Assembly: GCA_903994455.1 (NCBI GenBank)
Contig: CAJEXI010000017.1
Location: forward strand, 1 to 64,000
Source of the DNA: an uncultured Chlorobiaceae bacterium
GTDB lineage: Bacteria > Bacteroidota > Chlorobiia > Chlorobiales > Chlorobiaceae
Length of the DNA: 64,000 bases
Direction of reading: 5' to 3'
Positions 48,144 through 56,484 of this stretch are shown piece after piece. Numbering within the stretch: position 1 is the first letter of the stretch; each line of letters opens with the position of its first letter. Both the position numbers and the translations under genes were made by a program. Below the pieces are notes generated by a model, which had not been told where the DNA came from, ran no database searches, and saw only the letters and a list, made by a program, of their open reading frames with translations.

Positions 48144-48933
48144 TTATCAAAACGACAGGCTTTACAAAGCCTGTAAAGCTCTTGAGCCGTTTTTAGACCA
48201 ATTGGTATTGGTTGGAGGATGGGCTTTTAGGGTTCAGATGGACATTTTTCGTGATGCAGAACGCTATACGTCAGACGCTGACTTTGCGATACAACTCGCA
48301 TCGAAAGAAGTGTTTGAAGAAATCTCAAACCATCTGTTATATCAAGGATTTCAGTGTGTACAACTACCAAATAAAATGAAAAGATTGGATATTCTTCCAT
48401 ATTCATTTATTAATAACGAAACGAGAATTGAAATATTGCCATTTGGTAAGTATGCTCAAGAAATTATTGATTTAGACTTAAGAGAATACCGTTTAGCTTT
48501 TGACGAAAATGAGATAATAATTGTTAGAAATACTGAAGATGATACTTTGTCTCTTAAAATTGTTACAATACCTTCTCTTGTGATAATGAAGATATTTTCA
48601 TTTAGTGATAAATGGAGTGAGCGCTTAAAAGATCTGAATGATATTTCATACATAACAATAAATTATGGTAAAGATGAGGATAAATATGGTTTGACAGTCA
48701 AAAAAAAAGAATGGCTTGAAGAGAGATATATTGATTATGAATTTGCATCGACACATCTGCTTGGTAGAAAAGTTCAATCGAAAATTCATGATAGTATCTT
48801 TTTGGAAGCAAAAGATCGGTTGGTCAAAATATTAGACTGGATTCGAAATGCTTACAGTGAAGAATCCGAGCGTTATAAACGGTTAGAAATATTACTTGAA
48901 TACTTTCAGGATAGATATGAGCCATCTCTTTGA
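48133..48933 (+). CDS. AbiEii-like nucleotidyltransferase embedded in the cas operon
   Basis: 266 aa from TTG 48133, chosen because GGGAG lies 7 to 8 bases upstream; an ATG at 48100 is an alternative. The nucleotidyltransferase core LVLVGGWAFRVQ and RYTSDADFAIQL (GG then T-x-D-x-D) is intact at residues about 22-50, and the middle domain has RIEILPFGKYAQEI and SLKIVTIPSLVIMKIFS. This is the AbiEii/AbiGii pattern. It overlaps the upstream AbiEi-like gene by 11 bases and cas8 by 17 bases, so it is translated as part of the cas transcript. Confidence 0.78.
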   Translation: MPIDYQNDRLYKACKALEPFLDQLVLVGGWAFRVQMDIFRDAERYTSDADFAIQLASKEVFEEISNHLLYQGFQCVQLPNKMKRLDILPYSFINNETRIEILPFGKYAQEIIDLDLREYRLAFDENEIIIVRNTEDDTLSLKIVTIPSLVIMKIFSFSDKWSERLKDLNDISYITINYGKDEDKYGLTVKKKEWLEERYIDYEFASTHLLGRKVQSKIHDSIFLEAKDRLVKILDWIRNAYSEESERYKRLEILLEYFQDRYEPSL

Positions 48934-50305
48934 ATATACTGGAAACGCATTCGTTGATGCTGGAATTTCTGCTTTAATGGAGTGGTGTGAAAAAAAACAT
49001 CCACAAGAATTAACCGAGGCGGATGTAAGAAAAGCACTACCTGAAATTGCAACACTTTTTTCGCAAGAGGGTTGGGTGAAAACATTTTACACGACATTTT
49101 CTAATGGAGTGATGGTTCAACCATCAAACAAAGGTAAAGAGAGGGAAAAGTGGCTGGAGTTTATCGGTGAGCTTGTAAAGGAACTACAACCATTAGGTGA
49201 TCAGGGTGCTTGTGTTGCTTGCGGGCGTAGGAATCCAGTAAGAATAAAAAAAGAAAAGCGCGGTTTCCTTAGAAGTGAAGTTCCCATGACAAGCGGCTCG
49301 CTCAACTACTATTCTTATGCTTCGACTGGAGCTGATTATTGTGGAGTATGTGCGATTGCAATTCAGCTATCTCCGCTGGTGCTCTACAGAAGCGGTGGGA
49401 AGATGATATTGGTTCATTCAAGTTCTGAAAAAGCCATGCTATTGTGGGCGAGATCAGCTATAAAAAATGTACATGCACAAATTAACCTTAACAGATATTC
49501 AGGTTGTTTCAGTGAAAATTTTAAGAATCCTCAAAATGCCCTGTTTCAAATAGCAAAAAAGCTTTCTCAGGATAAAGAGGATTGGGCTAATGAACCAGTT
49601 GCAATTCGTATCTACCATTTTACAAACTATGGGCAAGGTGCAGAACTTGGCTACTACGATTTACCAGCAAGGATTTTTCATTTCCTGAATGAAATTCAGA
49701 ATAGCGAGGAAGCGGAAGATTGGTATAGAATAATAAGAAAACGATACTATTTCCAAAAGGGGCAAGACAGGATTTGGCTAAAAACTGCTGAAAAGCAAGA
49801 AGAAGATTATAAAGATAAAAAAAATGCAATATACGAAGGTTTATTGGAAAATAGATGGATCATTAAATACTTTTACGGTTTTCAACAACGCAAGAGCTAT
49901 GCAAGATGGGCGCTTGTTCAACTTTACTTAAAGGAGGTCAAACAGATGGACAAACAACGAATAGAAACAATTAAAAGAGTTGCTGATGAAATTGCATTGG
50001 TTATTCAGAAAGATGAATCTGATAAACCAAAACGACTTGGGCAACTTGAACGCGCAAACACTTACGGTAACTTCCGAAACACTCTGCGACTGATAATTAA
50101 AGAACGAATTGGAAATAATGTTGAAAACCCTCTTTTTAGTCTTGATGATTTTGCAGAAAGACTGTTTCCTGATGGCGCACTCGGCTGGCGCGAAACACAA
50201 GACCTAATTCTATTCCGCTTGTATGAAATTCTGCACAGTTGGTTGCAAGAAAAAGGCTTTGTTATTGATGAAGTGGAAGAAAACAGAAACAGTGAAGTAG
50301 AATAA
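48917..50305 (+). CDS. cas8: Cas8b (Cst1, CXXC-CXXC type), large Cascade subunit
   Basis: 462 aa from ATG 48917 (MSHLFEYTGNAFVDAGISAL), with AGGA 6 bases upstream. Two CxxC pairs, CVACGRR (about 98) and YCGVCAIAI (about 141), give the family its CXXC-CXXC name. The protein is the large subunit of the type I-B (Tneap) interference complex that recognises the PAM and recruits Cas3. It overlaps the preceding nucleotidyltransferase gene by 17 bases. Confidence 0.88.
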   Translation: MSHLFEYTGNAFVDAGISALMEWCEKKHPQELTEADVRKALPEIATLFSQEGWVKTFYTTFSNGVMVQPSNKGKEREKWLEFIGELVKELQPLGDQGACVACGRRNPVRIKKEKRGFLRSEVPMTSGSLNYYSYASTGADYCGVCAIAIQLSPLVLYRSGGKMILVHSSSEKAMLLWARSAIKNVHAQINLNRYSGCFSENFKNPQNALFQIAKKLSQDKEDWANEPVAIRIYHFTNYGQGAELGYYDLPARIFHFLNEIQNSEEAEDWYRIIRKRYYFQKGQDRIWLKTAEKQEEDYKDKKNAIYEGLLENRWIIKYFYGFQQRKSYARWALVQLYLKEVKQMDKQRIETIKRVADEIALVIQKDESDKPKRLGQLERANTYGNFRNTLRLIIKERIGNNVENPLFSLDDFAERLFPDGALGWRETQDLILFRLYEILHSWLQEKGFVIDEVEENRNSEVE

Positions 50306-50333
50306 TTCAAAAATCAAAATAAGGAGAACTCAA

Positions 50334-51359
50334 ATGTCAAAGAATATTATCGGTTTCATGCTTATCGATGCACCATATTCCGCTTTAAATAATGCCGGTT
50401 CAGATGCAGGTGAACGAACAGAAAATACAGTTGCTGTAAAAAGTATCCGCAAAGGGAAAGATATTTACCCCTACATCTCAGGTCAAGCAATACGCTATTG
50501 GTGGCGTGAAACATTGGAAAAAACATATAATTGGGAGACTTCTCCGATTGAACGGGAAACAAAAATTGCTTTTACGCAAGCGAATCCGTTTAAATACTCT
50601 GACGATGATGTATTTGGCTATATGAGGGCACAAGGTAAAAGTGATGGTGGAACAGTGACACGTCTTTCTCCATTAAAAAACTCTCCTCTTATTTCCATTG
50701 TTCCAAATCAAATGACTAATGATTTTGGAGTGATGAGCAGACAAAAAGAAGGGGATCCTGTACCACATGAACATCAGTTTTATTCAACAATCATGCATGG
50801 AATCTTTTCTCTTGATTTAGAAAGTGTTGGAGTCTTCCTTGAAAATTATAAAACAGGTCAGCGGCACCTCAGTGAAAAATTAATACTCAAGCATAAAGAT
50901 TCTATTGATAAATCGGGTGCTGTTAAAAAGGAGAAATCATACTGTCTTCCAAAAGTAGAACGGATAAAACGGGCAACAGAAACCGTATCTGTTTTGCCGT
51001 TCATCAGTGGTGGAGCAAAAAGTGCATTGCATTTGACAGATGTAACCCCAAAACTTCTTGTACTTGTTATTCTTAATAGCGGAAATCACATTTTTATGAA
51101 CCTTGCAAAAAATGACAATGGTAAACCGTCATTTAATATCGCTGCTTTGGAACAAGTCTTGACTGATTATGCCGATTACTTGGCAACGGATGTTTATATC
51201 GCCCGGCGTGTCGGTTTTATGGATGAACTGGAAACACCCCTTTCCCAATTGAACGGCAAGTCGTTTGGCAAAAAAATAGTAGTCTACAATTCGGAGGGTT
51301 CATTTAATAAAACAGTTAACTCATTCTCAAAAGAAATTGGAAACAATATATCCGAATAA
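50334..51359 (+). CDS. cas7: Cas7 (Cst2/DevR type), crRNA backbone subunit
   Basis: 341 aa, starting after an AAGGAG site. The RAMP-type start IIGFMLIDAPYSALNNAG, the ISGQAIRYWWRETLE helix and ARRVGFMDELE fit the Cst2/DevR group of Cas7 proteins. Multiple copies would line the spacer part of the crRNA. 28 bases after cas8, 2 bases before cas5. Confidence 0.92.
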   Translation: MSKNIIGFMLIDAPYSALNNAGSDAGERTENTVAVKSIRKGKDIYPYISGQAIRYWWRETLEKTYNWETSPIERETKIAFTQANPFKYSDDDVFGYMRAQGKSDGGTVTRLSPLKNSPLISIVPNQMTNDFGVMSRQKEGDPVPHEHQFYSTIMHGIFSLDLESVGVFLENYKTGQRHLSEKLILKHKDSIDKSGAVKKEKSYCLPKVERIKRATETVSVLPFISGGAKSALHLTDVTPKLLVLVILNSGNHIFMNLAKNDNGKPSFNIAALEQVLTDYADYLATDVYIARRVGFMDELETPLSQLNGKSFGKKIVVYNSEGSFNKTVNSFSKEIGNNISE

Positions 51360-51361
51360 CA

Positions 51362-51982
51362 ATGAAAATACTCCGTGTCAAGATCCGAAGTTGGACAGCT
51401 TCGTTTCGTTATCCGATTTTTGTTGCGGGTTTGCAACCGACGTTGCCATTGCCTCCGCTTTCAACCATCTATGGTTTGATTTCCGCTGCCAATGGTAACG
51501 TTATAACGCCTGAACATACTTCGGTTGGCTATCTTTTTTCTTTTCATGCAAAAGCAACGGACTTGGAAACGATCTATGAAATTGAAGGTTTACAGGCAAA
51601 ATCAAATGTGGCAAAACGGGAATTTCTGTACGATAACGAACTCTACCTCTACCTTACCAATCTGGATTTAGAAAACGACTTTCGTCAGCCACATTACCCG
51701 ATCTGTCTTGGCCGTTCTACAGAGCTGGCAATGATTGAAGAAGTTAAGGTCATTGAACTTCATGACAAAACTGGAGTCAAAGTAGGAAAAACGCTTATTC
51801 CATTTCCAACAAAAGGGTTCTACGGCGCGTTGCAGGCACTTCCAACTCATTTTAGTGATGAGGTTAACAGAAAAGCATTGGGTACAAAGCCATTTTTTAT
51901 TGTGGAGGATATGATAACGGTATCAGAAAATCCGATGCCCTATGATGAAGAAAAAAATTGGGGCGTGTACTTCCATAAGTAA
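51362..51982 (+). CDS. cas5: Cas5 (type I-B, Cas5t)
   Basis: 206 aa. The N-terminal MKILRVKIRSWTASFRYPIF with AGLQPTLPLPPLSTIYGLIS is the classical Cas5 opening that holds the 5' handle of the crRNA. Two bases after cas7 and 1 base before cas3, so the effector genes form one tight unit. Confidence 0.92.
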   Translation: MKILRVKIRSWTASFRYPIFVAGLQPTLPLPPLSTIYGLISAANGNVITPEHTSVGYLFSFHAKATDLETIYEIEGLQAKSNVAKREFLYDNELYLYLTNLDLENDFRQPHYPICLGRSTELAMIEEVKVIELHDKTGVKVGKTLIPFPTKGFYGALQALPTHFSDEVNRKALGTKPFFIVEDMITVSENPMPYDEEKNWGVYFHK

Positions 51983-51983
51983 T

Positions 51984-54257
51984 ATGAACGAAGTCTATGC
52001 AAAAAGCTCACCGAAAGAAACTCTCTTCCAGCATACTGAAAATTGTTTGAGAGTTTTTTATGAAATTCGGCTTGCATACAGCGAAGTGCCGGAAATCTGT
52101 AACTGTGCAGATTTTTTTGAGCATCTCTTTTATGCCATTTTCTTTCACGATTTCGGCAAAGCGGCCACAGGATTTCAAATGATGCTCGCAACAGATGAAA
52201 GATGGAAATATCGTCATGAAATACTTTCATCAAGTTTTGCAGGCTTTCTGGATTATGTATCTCCATATAAGGAAGGGATTGCATTGGGAATAGTTACTCA
52301 TCATAAAGATGTTGGATATTTAACCGGGAATACAAATCAAAGTAAAGGATATAATTTTGGAGGCAGTTCTGATACGGGTTTAGAGCGTTACCTTCAAAAT
52401 CTTCAGCAAATTAAGCAAAATTTTGATTATTTGGTTGATATGATGAATCGAATTCCGATTCTTTCCGAAAAGTACTTGGGATACTCTTTACACAATTTTC
52501 AGATTCCAAAATCATTTGAAGAACTTTACAATTTCAATGCTTATAAGTCAGGAATTAAGCCTTATATAAAAGGTCAATATGATGACGATGAACGAACGAT
52601 TTTGCACACTGAATACGGTTTATTTCTCAAAGGATTTATAACGGCTTGTGACCATTTAGCATCAAGTTCAAAGTTTGAGATATATAAGGCTGTGCGAAAT
52701 ATGAAAGCTGTTTATAATTTCGCTTCATACAGAAGTTCACAGGAAACTGCCAGTCAAACCAAGGGAAATGCCTTTTTGATTGCTCCAACAGGCTCAGGGA
52801 AGACGGAAGCCTCACTTTTTTGGGCAACGGCAAATCAAAATGATAATTTCAGCAAGCGTGTCTTTTACGTTTTGCCTTACACGGCAAGCATCAGTGCTAT
52901 GTATACGCGCTTTGTGAATCTCTCTGGTTTTGGGGAAGAAAAAGTGGGTATTCAGCACGGCAAGGCCAGTTATTTTCTTTACAAGCATTTTTCAGAACGC
53001 GAATACACACCTGAACAATCCAGGCTCTTTGCAAAAGATGCAGAGAACTTGACCAAGAAAATTTTTAAACCTTATAAAATCATTACACCTTATCAGATAA
53101 TCAAAGAGTTTTTTGGTTTGAAAGGATTTGAACAACGTATTTCTGAGATGGTTGGTGGCTTATTTATTCTCGACGAAATCCACACTTACGATGCACACAA
53201 CACTGGATTGATACTGGAAATCTGCAAAATTCTGAAAAAGCAGTTTTATGCAAAGTTTTTCATTATGTCTGCTACGTTGCCGCGCTTTATAAAAGCTTAT
53301 TTTAAAGATGCGCTTGATATATCAACTGAAATAACTTTTCCGCTTTCCGAGATCGAAGAATTTACCCGGCATAAACTTCGCTTGATTGAAGGAAATATAA
53401 AAGATAATCTTGATGCGATTCGTAAGCAGATAGAAGAAAAGAAAAAAGTTCTTGTCGTTTGTAATCAGGTGAAAACGGCGCAAGAGGTATTTAAAGAACT
53501 CAAAAATAGTTGCAATAATTCAGCATTACTGCATTCTCGCTTTATTGTTCGGGACAGGCAGGAAATCGAGAAAGGGGTAAAAGATGCATATAGCTTGCTT
53601 GTGGCGACACAAGTCGTGGAAGTCTCACTCGATATTGACTATGATATTCTTTTTACTGAGCCAGCACCTATAGATGCACTCATTCAGCGGTTTGGGCGCG
53701 TCAACCGCAAACGTCCACCAATTCAGGAGATTAAAGAGGTCTGTGTGTTTCAGACCCCAACCAAAAATGACTTTTACATTTATAAAACAGATAGAGTGGA
53801 AAAAACTCTTTCGGTTCTTGGAAATGTCAATAATCAAAAGCTATCGGAAAGTTTAGTGCAGGAACTTGTTGACAATGTTTATTCTGAAGGTTACAAAGGA
53901 AAAGATTTGGAAGAGTTTGAATCAGTACGAATGACTTTCCCAAAACTTTGGCGAGAAATATTGCCATTTATTGATGATAAACGAAAAGAAGAAGACTTTT
54001 ACGCCTTATTTGATGGTATTGAAGTTGTTCCTGAAAAATATCGTGATAATTATGAAAAATGTGTTGAAGCTAAAGATTATTTTGGTGCAATCGAATTTAT
54101 TGCAACGATTACCAGAGGGCAATACAGAAAATTGAATGAACAAGGTCAATTGTATAAAGAATGTATTTCCGACTTGAACACAATATTTATCCAAACAAAG
54201 TATGATGAAAAGTTCGGATTGCTATTGGATGAGTATCAGAATAATATGATTGAGTAA
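51984..54257 (+). CDS. cas3: Cas3 helicase-nuclease
   Basis: 757 aa from ATG 51984 (MNEVYAKSSPKETLFQHTEN). The N-terminal HD nuclease domain has FFHDFGKA (about residue 54) and IVTHHKD. The SF2 helicase follows: Walker A APTGSGKTEAS (about 267), DExH box LDEIHTYD (about 396), MSATLP (about 428), LVATQVVEVSLDIDYD and QRFGRVNRK (about 568). It degrades DNA after Cascade binding. All key residues are present, so interference should be functional. Confidence 0.95.
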   Translation: MNEVYAKSSPKETLFQHTENCLRVFYEIRLAYSEVPEICNCADFFEHLFYAIFFHDFGKAATGFQMMLATDERWKYRHEILSSSFAGFLDYVSPYKEGIALGIVTHHKDVGYLTGNTNQSKGYNFGGSSDTGLERYLQNLQQIKQNFDYLVDMMNRIPILSEKYLGYSLHNFQIPKSFEELYNFNAYKSGIKPYIKGQYDDDERTILHTEYGLFLKGFITACDHLASSSKFEIYKAVRNMKAVYNFASYRSSQETASQTKGNAFLIAPTGSGKTEASLFWATANQNDNFSKRVFYVLPYTASISAMYTRFVNLSGFGEEKVGIQHGKASYFLYKHFSEREYTPEQSRLFAKDAENLTKKIFKPYKIITPYQIIKEFFGLKGFEQRISEMVGGLFILDEIHTYDAHNTGLILEICKILKKQFYAKFFIMSATLPRFIKAYFKDALDISTEITFPLSEIEEFTRHKLRLIEGNIKDNLDAIRKQIEEKKKVLVVCNQVKTAQEVFKELKNSCNNSALLHSRFIVRDRQEIEKGVKDAYSLLVATQVVEVSLDIDYDILFTEPAPIDALIQRFGRVNRKRPPIQEIKEVCVFQTPTKNDFYIYKTDRVEKTLSVLGNVNNQKLSESLVQELVDNVYSEGYKGKDLEEFESVRMTFPKLWREILPFIDDKRKEEDFYALFDGIEVVPEKYRDNYEKCVEAKDYFGAIEFIATITRGQYRKLNEQGQLYKECISDLNTIFIQTKYDEKFGLLLDEYQNNMIE

Positions 54258-54302
54258 TTATATGAAATAGTAAAGCTTTGCCAAAATTATTCAGGAACAT
54301 GT

Positions 54303-55457
54303 ATGTCCCAAACCATCCCAACCAAACAGCCGTTTTACATTTTCTCAAATGGTGTGCTCATGCGTCGTGAGAACACCATTTGTTTTGTGCCGTATGTCAC
54401 GCAGGATGAGGTGACTATCGAAACGGATCCTTTACTCTATTTTGAGTCCGACGAGCTGGAGAGCTTTTCGCTCAATCCGGTAAATGATAGCAAGCTGAAT
54501 ACCGGTGGCAGGCGAGTGATCCCGATCAATAACATTGACTCGTTTTTTGTGTTTGGAGAGGTGAACTTCAACACGAAGTTCCTGAACTTTCTGACTAAAA
54601 ACCACATTCCAATGCACCTGTTCAACTATTACGGGTTTTATTCGGGTTCCTACTACCCGCGTGAATACTTGTTGTCGGGGTTTCTTGTTGTGCATCAGGT
54701 GAAGCATTACAGCTCATTGAAAAAACGGATGGAGCTTGCTCGCGAGTTCATTGAGGCTGCGGCGGCAAATATTGCGCGAAATTTGAAATATTACACCGCC
54801 GATTCGCGGCAGGCTGCGCTGGGGCAGGAAAGTGTTGACATGCTCTTATATACTATAGCGCAGATTGAGTCGCTTTCTGGCAGTATTGCTTCGGCATCTG
54901 ATATCCCTTGTTTGATGGGTATTGAAGGGAATATTCGCAAGCTCTATTATCAATCGTGGCAGCATCTGCTTCGTTCGGCCGACCCGGCTTTTTCCTTTTC
55001 TGAACGGGTGAAACGTCCGCCGGATAATGCCGTCAATGCCCTGGTGTCGTTCGGTAACAGCCTGATGTATTCAGCCTGCCTCACCGAAATTTACCGGACA
55101 CAGCTCAACCCGACAATCTCTTTTCTGCATGAACCGTCGGAACGCAGGTTTTCATTGGCGCTTGATATGGCTGAAATTTTCAAGCCGATGTTTATTGACC
55201 GGATGATTTTCAAACTTGTTAACACCAGAGAGATTCAGGCGAAACATTTTACCACTGCCCTGAACTTTTGCCACCTGAACGATGCTGGCAGAAAGATTGT
55301 GGTCAAGGAGTTTGAAGAGCGCATGAGAACAACCATCAAGCATCGGGGTCTTGACAGGAATGTTTCATATCGTCGCCTCATTCGTCTCGAATGCTATAAA
55401 CTTATCAAACATCTCATTGGCGAAGATTCATACCATGCGTTCAGAAGCTGGTGGTAG
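54303..55457 (+). CDS. cas1: Cas1 integrase (type I-B), with an internal insertion
   Basis: 384 aa, about 50 longer than the usual Cas1. FYIFSNGVLMRRENTI and RRVIPINNIDSFFVFGEVNF are normal Cas1b blocks, but about 40 acidic residues (DPLLYFESDELESFSLNPVN and onwards) sit between them. Catalytic Glu is in GIEGNIRKLYYQ, His in FLHEPSERRFSLALDMAEIF and the Asp/Glu partner in KPMFIDR. Composition rises again in GC from here compared with the effector block. It starts 45 bases after cas3, with AGGAA upstream. Confidence 0.93.
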   Translation: MSQTIPTKQPFYIFSNGVLMRRENTICFVPYVTQDEVTIETDPLLYFESDELESFSLNPVNDSKLNTGGRRVIPINNIDSFFVFGEVNFNTKFLNFLTKNHIPMHLFNYYGFYSGSYYPREYLLSGFLVVHQVKHYSSLKKRMELAREFIEAAAANIARNLKYYTADSRQAALGQESVDMLLYTIAQIESLSGSIASASDIPCLMGIEGNIRKLYYQSWQHLLRSADPAFSFSERVKRPPDNAVNALVSFGNSLMYSACLTEIYRTQLNPTISFLHEPSERRFSLALDMAEIFKPMFIDRMIFKLVNTREIQAKHFTTALNFCHLNDAGRKIVVKEFEERMRTTIKHRGLDRNVSYRRLIRLECYKLIKHLIGEDSYHAFRSWW

Positions 55458-55484
55458 CATTAAACATTAAAACACCGAAAAGCC

Positions 55485-55745
55485 ATGTACTATATTGCTG
55501 TGTACGATGTGGAGGAAAAGCGTGTTGGGAAAATGCTGAAAATATTTCGCAAGTACATGCACCATATCCAGAATTCCGTTTTTGAGGGCGAGATGACTCC
55601 CGCATCATACCAGAAACTTAAATATGAGGCATCACACCTCTGCCATGATGAAAAGGATTCAGTTATTTTTTTTGAGTTGAATGGAAAGTATATGAAAAAG
55701 GAGATTCTCGGTATTGAAAAGCGGCCAGCCTCTAATTTTATCTGA
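55485..55745 (+). CDS. cas2: Cas2
   Basis: 86 aa ferredoxin-fold subunit of the adaptation complex. MYYIAVYDVEEKRVGKMLKI carries the conserved Asp at position 8, followed by the helix RKYMHHIQNSVFEGEM. It lies 27 bases after cas1. Confidence 0.95.
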   Translation: MYYIAVYDVEEKRVGKMLKIFRKYMHHIQNSVFEGEMTPASYQKLKYEASHLCHDEKDSVIFFELNGKYMKKEILGIEKRPASNFI

Positions 55746-55751
55746 TACGCC

Positions 55752-56252
55752 ATGCTCAATCCAAAGGTAAACGGCACCAAAATAAGTTACTATTTTATCT
55801 GCCACCGGAAACTATGGTTGTTCGCCCGGCAATTGCAGTTTGAAAGTGATTTCAGTACGGTCGAAGAAGGGAAGTTAATCAGTGAAACTACTTATCCTGA
55901 TGAACGCCATGAGATACAGTTAAGTGAAGGCGCTGTGCTCGATTTTTATGACAAACGTCACAAGGTTGTGCATGAGGTAAAAAAATCTGACAAGATGGAA
56001 GAGGCGCATCTCTGGCAGTTAAAATATTATTTATATTATCTGAAAAGTTTTGGCGTGGAGGATGTCACTGGCAGACTTGACTATCCAAAGCTCAAAAAAA
56101 CGCTTGATGTAGTATTGACTGCTGATGATGAGCAAAAAATCCAGGATATTTTTAATGACATGACAGCTCTCGTTAATCAAGAGAAAGCTCCTGAGCGGAT
56201 TAATAAAAAATTTTGTAAAACGTGCGCATATTATGAATTTTGCTGGGTTTAG
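55752..56252 (+). CDS. cas4: Cas4 exonuclease
   Basis: 166 aa RecB-like nuclease with an iron-sulfur cluster. The first Cys is in SYYFICHRKLWLF and the other three in CKTCAYYEFC near the C-terminus. Nuclease residues appear in AVLDFYDK and VVHEVKKSDKMEEAHLWQLK, with WQLKYYLYYL. It trims prespacers and sets PAM orientation. It starts 6 bases after cas2 and is the last cas gene before the leader. Confidence 0.93.
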   Translation: MLNPKVNGTKISYYFICHRKLWLFARQLQFESDFSTVEEGKLISETTYPDERHEIQLSEGAVLDFYDKRHKVVHEVKKSDKMEEAHLWQLKYYLYYLKSFGVEDVTGRLDYPKLKKTLDVVLTADDEQKIQDIFNDMTALVNQEKAPERINKKFCKTCAYYEFCWV

Positions 56253-56484
56253 AGCTTGTAGGTAGCGAAACGGATGTCGTCAGTGTAGTATCGACCGTCA
56301 GCTTTGAGCTGCTAAAAAGGTTAAAACGATACCGTCCATTTTTCTAACTGAATAGAATGTAGTACATTACGGAGGTCGTCGAGACTCCGGCTTTTTTCCG
56401 TTACTACCACCCGACGACAAAGTAAGGCTTTTTTATGGATTAGACTTCAATAAAATCGCGACTTTCCAGCCGAAATCAGGGCGG
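56253..56484 (+). promoter_or_regulatory. CRISPR leader
   Basis: About 230 bases without coding potential between cas4 and the first repeat, AT-rich towards the array (GGCTTTTTTATGGATTAGAC). Repeats end in GAATTGAAAC, so the array is read on the plus strand from this side. It should hold the array promoter and the Cas1-Cas2 integration signal. Confidence 0.7.
56370..56397 (+). terminator. Candidate terminator between cas4 and the array
   Basis: CGGAG pairs with CTCCG around a 10-base loop, followed by CTTTTTT. It could separate the cas transcript from the array transcript, or be part of the leader. Confidence 0.4.
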
